From: Heliopora coerulea
Taxonomy: Eukaryota; Cnidaria; Anthozoa; Scleralcyonacea; Helioporidae
Reading direction: 5' to 3'
DNA length: 64,000 nucleotides
NCBI GenBank assembly: GCA_030142905.1
Contig: JASJOG010000020.1
Coordinates: 497,001 to 561,000, forward strand
In this document: in pieces, positions 1 through 9,808 of the stretch
How the letters are laid out: every line of letters starts with the position of its first letter
How positions within the stretch are numbered: position 1 is the stretch's first letter
The notes under the pieces: model-generated
The model's input: the letters and a program-made list of their open reading frames with translations, nothing else
What the model was told of the DNA's origin: nothing
Databases searched by the model: none
Translations under genes and position numbers: made by a program

Positions 1-3000
1 TCACTGCAATTTATATGTAAGTTGAGAGCTCTTGGAGGCGTTACGGTCTGTTGTTTCTTCAGTTTACCTGCTGTTCTATTATTATTGTCCACACTTAGCT
101 CTTTGAGTTAGAATGCATCGACTTTATTCCAGGAATCATATCCAACAGTGCCACCGATGTGGTTTACGGAAGCAGATGAACTGGCCATTGTAGAAGCAGT
201 CGAAAATATTGGACAGGAAGATCACTGTAACTCTGAAAAGACGGTAAATTTTAATAACACTTCCTCAATTTTGTATTTCCGAATGTGCTTTCACGTAATT
301 CATAAATACCTGTACTCCAGCTTGAATACTGATCTTCGTGCCTTTCAATCATTTATCAATCGAACTCTCTCAATATCGTCTGTAAATATAGACCGTCTTT
401 CATTGTTGCACTTGCGGCATGGTTTTTCGTTTTAGTTACTGAAGATGACAAAAAAGTTGGTTAAAGAGCTCTGTGACAAACAAAATGTGAATGTCCCTCG
501 TGCAGTTGAAAACCTAGAAGACGTTGAAGTCGAGGAAGAGGTATAAAAGAAACTTTGTTGTTGTTGTTTTTGTTTTTCTTTTTACATAAAAATAAAGCCA
601 GGACAACTTTGAAAATTAAACTCAGTGTACGAGGTACTTAGTCTCGTTTTAGTTGCTAATATGTATCAAGCCATATCAGCTAATATTTATCAAGCCAAAG
701 CTTGTGTATGACTAACCCTCAGTTACTCATGGTAGGCATGTTGCCTGTGATCAGTGATTGCTCTCAGGAATGGCAGACTATCACATGGCCCACTTAAGTG
801 TCTTTAAATGGGCCAAAGAACCTTTGATATGGAAAAAATACCTCTTTGTCTACCTTAGGTAGGATTTCCTTCTTCAATTTTTAGGTTACAGTAGACAAAA
901 TATCCCATTTTAAAATAATTCAATGTTTTTTGCTTGTCTAACAGCTTTTAAAATCTCCTAGTATGATAAACTCTTTGTAACACTCAAAATCAGATCACGT
1001 TTAGACTTTTCTTAGTTTTGGAGATTTCATCAGTTTTGTCTTTTTTGATAATTTACCTTTTGACAGATGTGTATTTGCTTTAGGAAACAGTTGGGTTAGA
1101 TGAAGGATTTGATGATAATGAAGAAGAGGATGATATATCAGATGAGGTAAACAATAATTAACACTTAGCTAAACACAAGTGTTTAGCATCAAGCCTGATG
1201 AGTGATACTTGTTGTAATTTTTATTACAATTTTGTAGCAGGATAATGAAGAGTATGATAACTATGAAATGGAAGAAGAATCTAGGTTTGTTTTTTGTTCT
1301 GTCTTAAGTACTTGTAGTAATTGCTTTACACCTTACAGATTGAGGCCACCATCTGTTGGAATAATGCCTTAAAATGAATATGACTGTGTATTTATGTTTG
1401 ATTTATAAATGTTTCAGCCAAGAAGCTAGTCAGGATTTAAATGGAATAAGTGCTGAACATTGTGCTGTTCTCGAAAAAATTAGGCTGAACCAGAGGGAAG
1501 ACCATTTAAAAGTAAGTTGTAATACTCAGGGTTTCCCTTGTATTTTTGACAGACATCAGTTTCATTAACATTATTTTTGTTTCTTTCCTAGGGGGCTGTG
1601 TCTGGGTCAGTACAAGCGACAGACAGGTTAATGAAAGAAATTCGTGAGGTTTATAGGTCAGAAAGTTTCAAAAGAGGTAGTGTGAAAATTTTATGACCAA
1701 GCTCACTACAATTGCACTTTCTGGTAATTGTCTATAGAAAACTACGAAACACATAAAATCATTTGTAAATTTTAAAGAGGTATTTTTGTTGATTATATTG
1801 TATATGTATATTGGCATTATGAATGCTATATAGTAATGTTATACATATGCAAGCTGGATTAATCATGGCATATTGTCAAACATATACACTCTCTGATAAT
1901 TTAAACAATGCTCCCTCTTTAAAACTTGGTATATTCTAGTGATTCTTTAATTACAGTCCATGCTGGTCAAATCATGAATTGTTTATAGCAATCTTTTATA
2001 TCTGTTTTATCAGTCAGAAGCATTTAGCTCTGTCAGATTCCACTACAACCAATTTTAACTATTCACTATTTAAATCTGTCAGTGTTGGTTTGTTCTAGGA
2101 GTATATCAAGTCACTCTGGTGAATGATAGTTTATATAATTGGAATATTGAAATATTGAAGTAAGTTTTTAACACAACATGCAGTGATGACCTCTGTGAAA
2201 ATTCACTGCCTGACAGCCTAACTCAAACAAAATTTCCCAAATTTTTGAAAATGTTATAAAATAAAGACATCTTGGAAAACTCAAGAACAATGGTTCACAC
2301 TGTATATATAGACTTTGGCTTGTTTTGTAAATCATTCTGTCTGATGATGACTTTGTAATAAAGTCAAAATATTACAGTCTCATTATACTCATCTTGTTTT
2401 GACTCATATCTTGAGTTTTCCAAGTTGTCTCTATTTTATACTTTTTTAAGTTGTCAGCAGGTCATGGTTTTTGACAATCATATTAACAATAATTGTCATG
2501 ATGGAATTATACCAATGTCTCTACATTTTAATGTGACTCTTATCTTTCTAGAGTTGATCCTGATAGTTCTCTGCACAAAGACTTACTACAATTGAAAAAT
2601 AAAGGTGGCAAAGGACATATAATGTTGAATATGACCTTTACAGTAAGTGCTGTTGATAATAATGGGTAGAAAGAAGATTTATGATTTTGAATTTTCAACA
2701 CCAGAATCAACTTACCTATATCCAAGACCTTGGGATTCATTCTATAGCTTATTTCATCAAGTGATGATCACAGTATCAGCACACTAAAAACAAGAACGAG
2801 AACAATGACAACAACAATGACAATGACAACAACAATGACAACAACAACAACAATGACAACAACAACAACAATGACAACAACAACAACAATGACAACAACA
2901 ACAACAATGACAACAACAATGACAACAATGACAACAACAATGACAACAACAATGACAACAACAACAACAATGACAACAACAGCAACTACTGCAACAGCAA

Positions 3001-6000
3001 CAACAACAACAGTTAACGTTTACAACATGGGCAGCCAGCTGTATCAAACAATTCATACAATAAGTAAATGTAAACCCTTGTGTTCTTCAAAAATGAAGAT
3101 TCCAACAATTTTAGTTGAGAAAATAGCCCAAAAAGTTCATGAAAAGCAGTGTAATATAGTCACTAGTGGTTGTATCACATTTGCAGCAACTGACTAAACT
3201 TTAAATTTTTTTGGGTTTTTTTCATGAATTATTAATGATTGTATAATAACTGTGGCAACGCCACTAAAACGAACACTATTACTAACAGCAAGAGATATAA
3301 AACAATCACAGAAGTAAACCCAACCAGCACACATGAAATCAAGGGCTATAATTTGACGTCTGAAACAGTAGTTCTATTCAGTCTGTATCTGTTTATCTGA
3401 TCTGAATATTTTAATTTATTAGTTGAAGCTCAGGTATTTTAACTCCACAGTTGTTTTAGGGTTGTCTCAAGATCAGTCTAGTGTGATGAGCGACACCATC
3501 AAACATTCATATGTTTTGCTTTTTAGGAAAAATTTCCATATGAACCTCCATTTGTTAGAGTAATATGTCCCGTACTTCATGCTGGGTAGGTTATCAGTAC
3601 ACTAAAAGTGCAGAACAATTCATTGCTCATTACATGAAACAGGACAATTTTTACTGTGGTAAATGCCTTTTACTTTAAAGACTTCTGTCTGAGTCCGACT
3701 TGGATGCTCTACTTTTCCTTTCCCTGAAGTATGACGACTTCGAACAATTCCTTTTGCTTTAGATGTTAGGAACGATGTGTTTCGAACGAAATAAGAATTC
3801 TTTCTAAGATTAATTTTATGTGTGAACATGCGTTGATTTCAAATACTATCACACACGGTTGGCTTTGGGGACGCCATGGTCCGTAGAAATAGGAATTGTC
3901 ATTCAATTATTTTTATGGTAGCAAATGGATAAATTACGAGTAAATCAGACACGTTTGAGTTTGAAATGATGCGGCTGAGGGATAAGATCATTCTTTATGT
4001 TGGATATCTATGGCATTGTTAGGTTTGCTTTCCTTAAATGTAGCCATCCTTTTATGCGTTCTTATTTTCTAAAGATATGTCCTAAGTGGCGGCGCAATTT
4101 GTATGGAGTTATTAACAAGCCAGGTAACGACAACGAAGTTATTCTGCGGTCTTGCAGGTTTAGTTGTAAGAGGACAGAACTGATTGCACAAATAATGCTA
4201 GTTATTTTACATGGTCGATGGACGTTCGTCCAGCCCTAACCCCAGAAACGCGATTCCTGAGGATCGACCCCATAATCTTCCGATGACCGGTGAGAACGTT
4301 GCGGGTTCGATCCTCGTCTGGGGCTCAGAAATCGTTTTTCTAAGGTAAGAGCTTGACGAACGTTCATCTCTGATCTAAGATATCTCCAAGCTCTCACATC
4401 TGCAAATAATGCTGCTCCCGATTAATCGATTATCTTTTGGCAATCGATTATTCTTAAAAATAATCGGATCATCGACAACAACCACGCACAGCATGTACTC
4501 ACCTGAACTTTCTTTCTGGAATTGAAAAAAATGCGAAGAGATAGCATTCTCGCGCTCTCAATGCAGTCAATTGTGGTCAAAGAAGAAGCGTGCAGCACTT
4601 AAGCCAGCCGTTGTTGATGCACTGTTATTTTTAAACAAAAACAATATGTAGACAGTCAAAGTGCATATTTCTTTATTTAGCCTATTTCTCTGTGTTTATA
4701 TAATTATACTATATACGTTTTTTTCTTGAGTTTTTCTACTGGAAAATTTCGAAACTTTAAAAACATTAAAACACACCCCTTCCTTTGAAGGGACAAACCG
4801 CTGTGGACGTGTCATGATTTAATTTATTCAATACGATTAATCTATTGTTGACAGCGATTAATCGATTACGGATATGAACCGATGGGAGCAGCGCTATCTG
4901 CAAAACATAGACACTTAACGCAAAAGTTATTTCAGAATCATCCTCAAGTTAGATATAACGCAAGTTAGATATGTCAGTGGTCGGATAGAGTCGTAATATT
5001 CCCTTTTTAAACAACGATTTTTGTTTTTACAACTTCAATATTTACGTTGTTCCCCTCTCAGGTACAGTAAATGGCGTGAAACGTAGCCTAATTGATATCT
5101 TTTGGAAACTGATTGAAACAGTTGGTTCTAAAGAAAAATTATGCGAGAAACGGGTCATTTTCCGTCAAAATAAACAAAAAAAAGTTACGAAGCAAATGTG
5201 TTTTAGCTACTTGTTTTCAAATTCAGTAAGTTGCACTCCACCAGTAATCAATATCAAAATTTTTGTGGCTCAAATAATCTGAAGAAACATCCGAGAGGTC
5301 TTTTTCATGTCTCTCCGTTTGAACGTGCTCTTGTTTTGTGTCACTAGAGCAATGAAGATAGCCTTCTAGTGTCTTTAAAATTTCAAAATTACCAGCAGGC
5401 GTATGCCTCAGAGCCTCTAAGAAGACCACTGTACTATACCATTCAGGGTTCCGCATAATGGAAACCGTGGGCGCTCCGCTCATCGCATTTTTATGTACCG
5501 TGACAGGGCTGGAGTAGTGCATACAGTATTGAGTCCGTCATAGTTCAAATATCAGCTACATTGGTCAAAGGAAAAGCTAGGATAAATTTCAAGGAGAATG
5601 CCAAGGTAAATTTCCGTGATTTCTTTCACTGCTAATGCGTTATTCACCAATATCTGACCCCTTCCTTTTATTTTGAACTAGGAACAATTTTACCCCTGGG
5701 CTACCCAGAACTGTTCATCCCTGAGATGAATTTACGGAGGATTATGTGTCACTAAGATCAAGTTTCCGGGATCATCTACGTCTCGGGATGCGTTACCGAG
5801 GGTCATTTCTAGAAATACCTGACTAAGAGTCGTTCATCCTTAGAGACAAATTAACGGGCTAGACTCATCTATAATGGCAAGTTTCAGGGTTCACCAACCC
5901 TTGGGATAAGTCACTATTAGCCGTTCAAACCCTCGAATAGCTTACCGAAGATCGTCTACCTCTGTCTTGTGTTGAAGGTGCCAGTAGTTTTCGACCTACA

Positions 6001-6551
6001 ATTTTAAATAAGTGTCCGTAGTAGTAGTAACCTAACTCGAACACGAATCCTCATTATCCTAACTTTAGCAAGACGTGGATTCAGATCATTGCGTTACTGA
6101 GTTACATGATAACTTGTATACTAACAGCACGTTTGGTTTTATTTTTTTCAGCCTGGTTCTTACAGTTTAGTAAGAGCTCAACAATCTTTTCGCTCACTGG
6201 TCCAAATTCACGAACGAAGTGGTAAGCAAAGATTGTGATGTATTTCAGAATCATCCTCAGGGTATTATGAAACGAAAACTTCACAATTAAACATGTTAAT
6301 TGTGAAGTTTTCGTTTCAAAGAGGGTTGTGTTATGCCATTATGACAATGCCTTTCCTTCTCGCCATAACCAGTGCCCTTTCCGTATGCAATGTTATTTTT
6401 ATGGACACACAATTGTCACTTTTTTAACGATTTCGGTCCTGTATGTGAAGCTGTCCTTCGGTTATTTAACGTTGTGGAATTTCTAACATTCTTTCTCATG
6501 TTCTCGTTTATGACGGAAGGTTGGTTTACACCTCCTAAGGATGAAGGTTAA
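1..6551 (+). CDS. UBE2Q: UBE2Q-family ubiquitin-conjugating enzyme E2 (5' partial)
   Basis: This gene encodes an E2 enzyme that carries ubiquitin on a cysteine and passes it to substrates. Fourteen exons are visible: 1-16, 133-243, 436-540, 1084-1146, 1241-1284, 1418-1511, 1592-1676, 2099-2159, 2552-2642, 3527-3585, 4075-4123, 5507-5605, 6152-6221, 6520-6551. They give 325 residues in phase. The order is the end of the N-terminal RWD-like region ([16 protein letters not shown]), a very acidic linker (about 65-113), then the UBC fold (about 135-316). The UBC fold holds [30 protein letters not shown], and [12 protein letters not shown] with the probable catalytic Cys at visible residue 252. The protein ends [10 protein letters not shown], as in vertebrate UBE2Q1/Q2. 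The exon 1241 acceptor is a tandem TAGCAG, so a one-codon alternative at 1238 is possible. The true start codon lies before the window. Introns hold a minisatellite and several MITE-like elements. The family is secure; Q1 versus Q2 is not decidable. Confidence 0.93.
2240..2480. repeat. inverted-repeat element, copy A of a three-copy family
   Basis: Inside a UBE2Q intron, a roughly 40-base arm ending CTTGGAAAACTCAAGA (near 2248-2286) is repeated inverted near 2408-2445 (TCTTGAGTTTTCCAAG). Between and after the arms lies sequence that recurs at 35440-35560 and 46120-46270. There is no coding capacity. It is probably a non-autonomous mobile element. Confidence 0.6.
2803..3019. repeat. (ACAACAATG)-type minisatellite
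   Basis: About 215 bases of imperfect ACAACAATGACAACAACA units lie in the UBE2Q intron between exons 2552-2642 and 3527-3585. The open frames across it (poly-Thr/Met on +, poly-Cys/His or Leu/Ser on -) come from the repeat and are not genes. Confidence 0.9.
4217..4368. mobile_element. small foldback MITE
   Basis: The left arm starts GATGGACGTTCGTCCAGC. The reverse complement of the right arm starts GATGAACGTTCGTCAAGC. Similarity continues inward for about 40 bases through the AGAAACG and TTCTGAG segments. The centre includes GGGTTCGATCC, which resembles a tRNA T-arm/B-box. No target duplication was recognised. It sits in the UBE2Q intron just before the hAT-type element. Confidence 0.5.
4407..4896. 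mobile_element. non-autonomous hAT-type element with perfect 8-bp target duplication
   Basis: The ends are TAATGCTGCTCCC and, inverted, TAGCGCTGCTCCC. They are flanked by a perfect 8-base duplication TCTGCAAA at 4399-4406 and 4897-4904. An 8-base duplication and ends fitting YARNG are hallmarks of the hAT superfamily. ATTAATCGATTA subterminal motifs occur near both ends. At 490 bases with no long frame it cannot encode a transposase, so it would depend on one supplied elsewhere. It lies in a UBE2Q intron. Confidence 0.78.
5713..5964. repeat. degenerate tandem repeat, unit about 31-35 bp
   Basis: The segment repeats a pattern like GTTCATCC...GAGA...TTACCGAAGATC about seven times with heavy divergence. 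Examples begin at 5713 (GTTCATCCCTGAGATGAA), near 5842 (GTTCATCCTTAGAGACAAA) and near 5918 (GTTCAAACCCTCGAATAGC). It lies in the UBE2Q intron after exon 5507-5605. It looks like an old minisatellite. Confidence 0.45.
6269..6317. repeat. perfect 22-bp-arm hairpin
   Basis: GAAACGAAAACTTCACAATT at 6269-6288 (arm to 6290) is followed by a 5-base centre and its exact inverted copy ending at 6317. It lies in the last UBE2Q intron. It is probably the remnant of a palindromic MITE. Confidence 0.7.
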
Positions 6552-8258
6552 TGTTGGGGCAACCTGTAGCAGAGTGTACAGTGTCACCATGTTTTGCGTA
6601 AAGATTATCGATACACAGCGACGACAATGCATCCAGACGTTATACATTATGTTTTAAGAAAAGCGACTTGAAAAGACAAATGAACGGCTACTAAAACATT
6701 CAGGAAAAGGCTGAAACTTCTGATTATAGTAACGTTATCTGCCTATCGTACAACACGCATGTCAAAAATGTAATTAAACAAATCTACCACATATAATAGT
6801 CTAAAAAACAATTTTAAAATTTTGTGGTATTTTAAAAGACTTCGAATAAAGTATCACTGTAAAACAGTCATAGTAGAAGTCTTACAGCTCGTACACATTG
6901 ACGCGTAGCGCGACGGCGAAACCTTTTGCGGTAGCGTTTGAAAATTATCTCCATATTATTTTAACAATATCTTTCACACGAAACGCGTTATGCCAACGCC
7001 GGAACAGGGATGCGTTTACTGTGAACGGTACTACTAAAGTGATGCTTTGCTAATTTCTACGCGTTGCGTCACTCGTCCCCACGAGCCTTAATCGCCACAT
7101 GCGAAATATCATCCTTTGAAAAGGAATAATAGTTCCCTGTCAAAAAATTGGCGGATTTTGGGAGTGTTCCTGATGCAGTGGTATCATCGAAGTACCAATA
7201 AAGTGACCCACAGATACTGATTCAGACCACTAGGATATACCAGTTTGGATCCGTTCTTGTCTTATCAGAAAGCTGTCAGGGGCAGGTTTCGACCAAGTAC
7301 AACCGGTTTGGACGAATCAAGGTCCCATCGCAACACGATTTTTGCCGATCAAAAGCCAATGTTCGAATTAATAGGCTGCAACTGGAGTGAGATGTTTAAC
7401 TACGTGATATTTCTGAGTAAAGGAGTAAACTGTACGAGAAGTTTAACACGTGACCAAGACTCTATCCCAAGCCAGTGCTTTCACCAGTCTCTCTTCTAAC
7501 CAGCAACGATCCTTCAGTTATGAGTGAGACACTTATAAAGCTTTGTTTTGTCCTGCTATTTGAATCTTTTCAATCTGTTAGAATTTTTAATTTTACTCTG
7601 GATAAGTCCAGACGATTTGAGTCGTCAAGGGGATGACGACTCGGGCTGCAAATGGTTGAAAACTTTGTTTCCAGCAGACAAAACACATTCATTGTTTGCA
7701 TAACTTTTCGCAGTTCTTAATGCTTCGGGTAATCAAGAGTTGTTACGAGATGACGGGGCTACTTATCTCGTTTAAATGGTGCAACTCTTAAAGTCTCTTA
7801 TGCGAACAAGTGCTGCAGAATTACATAAGTAGAATTATTCCCATATTTAGTCTTGAATAAGAAAATTTTAACACGGGGAAAGAACAATCGCAATATAAAG
7901 ATCAGAGCCCAGCTCAGAATTCTTAAGTGTATCGCCATAGTAAAAGAGGCAACTCGAAAAGTTTTAAAACAATTTTACTGACGTTTCGTTGCGGCGTGCA
8001 ACATCTTCAGAGTATAGATTTACAAAGATGAGAAAAAACTATATATGGATTTATAATTAACATACTGGAATAATTAGGGAAAGAACGTAAAATAGACGTA
8101 ATATTCAATGTATATCGCCATAAAAACTAGTGATGGCTTGTGGAAAGTAATGAACAATACATATTGGCAAGTCCAGTAAACGGAAACGCCAGCAACTTCA
8201 AGAATCTAATGCTTGACGATAAAACCAAGCCTTATATGTAGAAAGTCAGAAAGGCAAT
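6552..8258. other. intergenic, UBE2Q 3' flank to mTERF 3' flank
   Basis: The two neighbouring genes converge here. A possible UBE2Q polyadenylation signal AATAAA sits at about 6845-6850. An 84-codon open frame at 7245-7499 has no recognisable domain and no splice support. A repeat fragment (7903-8025) lies near the right end. No gene is visible. Confidence 0.6.
7903..8025. repeat. diverged copy of the ACTGACGTTTCGTTGC element
   Basis: It contains CCCAGCTCA, ATCGCCATA and ACTGACGTTTCGTTGC followed by GCAACATCTTCAGAG. The same order is found in the arms of the large foldback at 45733-46093 (CCCAGCTCA, ATAGCCATG, ACTGACGTTTCGTTGC, GCGCAACATTTTCA). Only one arm is preserved here. Confidence 0.55.
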
Positions 8259-9544
8259 TCATTTATTTGCAATTTTCTTTGTAAATTCCTGGTACTCTGC
8301 TACACTTTTTCTTGCGATCTGTTCGGCAAAAACTTTATCAGACGGTGTGACAATTTTGCCAAGACCAAAATCGTCAATATGGGTATCATCTGTGATCAAC
8401 TTTAAATGTTTCAAAAACAAGTGTCTTTCCCTGAGCCGTGTGAGAGAACACTGCCACACTCTTGGACAACGAGCAATGTCAGGTACAGAAACACCCAGTT
8501 GTCTAAAACAATAATCCAGCTTGGCCTTCATACTTTCTTGGCTAAAAGTTAATATAGATGGTTGCTTGAGAATCATATTTCTAAGCTGACGTCGGTAAAA
8601 TCCCAGTTCTTTCAGCAAGAAGTAAACTTTGTCCTCAAGTGAATAAGCTGTGCATGTCGATATGAGATCTGGACATTTCTTAACGATCTTTAGGACATCT
8701 TTCATGGAAAATGGTGGAAGAACATTTAGATGGTACAAGACATCAATCTATAAAGTTAAGATGAAGGAAGTATATTAACTGGTTCCCGGCAGGAGTTCTC
8801 CCTTTGTGAATAAAATCGTCTGGCGTTAGCCAGAGTGAAACAATAGAACTGTCATTTTGTTTTATTTCATTTACTTTGCCATGATTATTGGCTGGGCAAC
8901 AGCACCAGTTGACGCCAATTACTGCGTAAAGATGCAACCTGGACAATACACGTTATTTCTTCTGCACAGTATGCATGGTTGTGACTAAGCAATACTCAAG
9001 GTTACGAAAGTTAGCCAAGAACACTTGCCTTTTCATCTAAAGTTTCTTCAATTCTAGAAGTAAGAATCCCAGGTGACTTTTTAATCATCAACATGATATC
9101 TTCCTGTTTAAGTCCCAGATTTCTTAATACTGCAACACGTCTCTCCATTTGCTCTTTTTCAAGAAGTAAAATACGTGGTCTTTTTGTAACCATTCTGCCA
9201 ACATCAGAAGGTTCAAGATCACACTGTTCTCCCAACACACTTGAAACTGACTTAAGTTTCTCACATAAATCAAACCTGGAAAATTTGACTTCTTTATGAA
9301 TTTTTTCCACATTTGCTCCAATGTTTCTTAAATACTCCTCTGCAGAATTCGAAATATCAGCGTTCTTTTCTGTTAGTGTGTGATTTTGAACAAACTTAAC
9401 TCCAACGTAGGTACCTCTGTAGATCATTGAATTAAAACACTGTGACATAACAAATTTATTAAACAACTGCTGACAGTGTAGTCTTAAAGCCATCATAATA
9501 TTATAATGTAACGAATTATCAAACACTTTAAGAGATAAACCCAT
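8259..9544 (-). CDS. mTERF-domain mitochondrial transcription termination factor family protein
   Basis: The family binds mitochondrial DNA or RNA through stacked helical mTERF repeats and controls mitochondrial transcription or translation. Two exons, complement(9029-9544) and complement(8259-8747), encode 334 residues. Repeats show the family signature of a leucine-rich helix pair with a proline: KRPRILLLEK, KKSPGILTSR, KKCPDLISTC, KQPSILTFSQ, RCPRVWQCSL. Joining the exons gives ETLDEKIDVLYHLNVLPP, a smooth repeat. The donor is GC rather than GT (AAG|GCAAGT); the acceptor is TATAG. I chose the ATG at 9544. ATGs at 9508-9505 (MMALRL) are alternatives, and the N-terminal region lacks acidic residues, as expected for a mitochondrial targeting peptide. 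It is divergent from the TTLL gene, 264 bases apart. Which mTERF (1-4) it is cannot be told. Confidence 0.82.
8770..8850 (+). repeat. dispersed hairpin repeat, copy in mTERF intron
   Basis: It contains TAAAATCGTCTGGCGTTAGC followed by CAGAGTGAAA (core 8811-8840), preceded by a CCCGGCAGGAGTTCTCCC segment. The core TCTGGC-GTTA-GCCAGA forms a small hairpin and recurs in at least seven other places in the window. Confidence 0.65.
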
Positions 9545-9808
9545 GGACAAACCACATGTTAACAAAGTCAAACTATTACCCAAACATTACGGACGCCATT
9601 ATATTTTTTAAATTGTAAACGCTGTATAACAGAATCGTAGACTCAGATACTTTCATTAATATCCGCTGACCAGCTTTTGGAATCTGACTTACCCTAGCAA
9701 CAGCGGCATTAAAAAGCCGTCGTTAGGGATTATCGAAGCAAGTTATGATCAGTTTAACGACTTGATATAGTAAAGTTACACATGCTTGATCAACTTTGAC
9801 GGTACGTG
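9545..9808. promoter_or_regulatory. divergent promoter between mTERF gene and TTLL6/13 gene
   Basis: Only 264 bases separate the two start codons, which point away from each other, so both 5' untranslated regions and promoters must lie here. An RFX-like site is at 9688-9701. No clear TATA box was singled out. Confidence 0.65.
9688..9701 (+). promoter_or_regulatory. imperfect RFX X-box candidate
   Basis: CTTACCCTAGCAAC matches the RFX consensus GTHNYYATRRNAAC at 12 of 14 positions, with misses at 1 and 7. The right half-site CTAGCAAC is good. It lies 108 bases before the TTLL start codon, the usual range for cilium-gene X-boxes. With two mismatches, chance occurrence is possible. Confidence 0.4.

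Noticed and set aside
2776..3197. Long frames encoding poly-Thr/Met (+) and poly-Cys/His or poly-Leu/Ser (-)
   Set aside because: They are direct translations of the ACAACAATG minisatellite inside a UBE2Q intron.
4231..4328. tRNA-like segment with GGGTTCGATCC and a pairable ACCCCAG/CTGGGGC stem
   Set aside because: There is no A-box, D-arm or anticodon arm in the right place, and the segment lies inside an inverted-repeat element.
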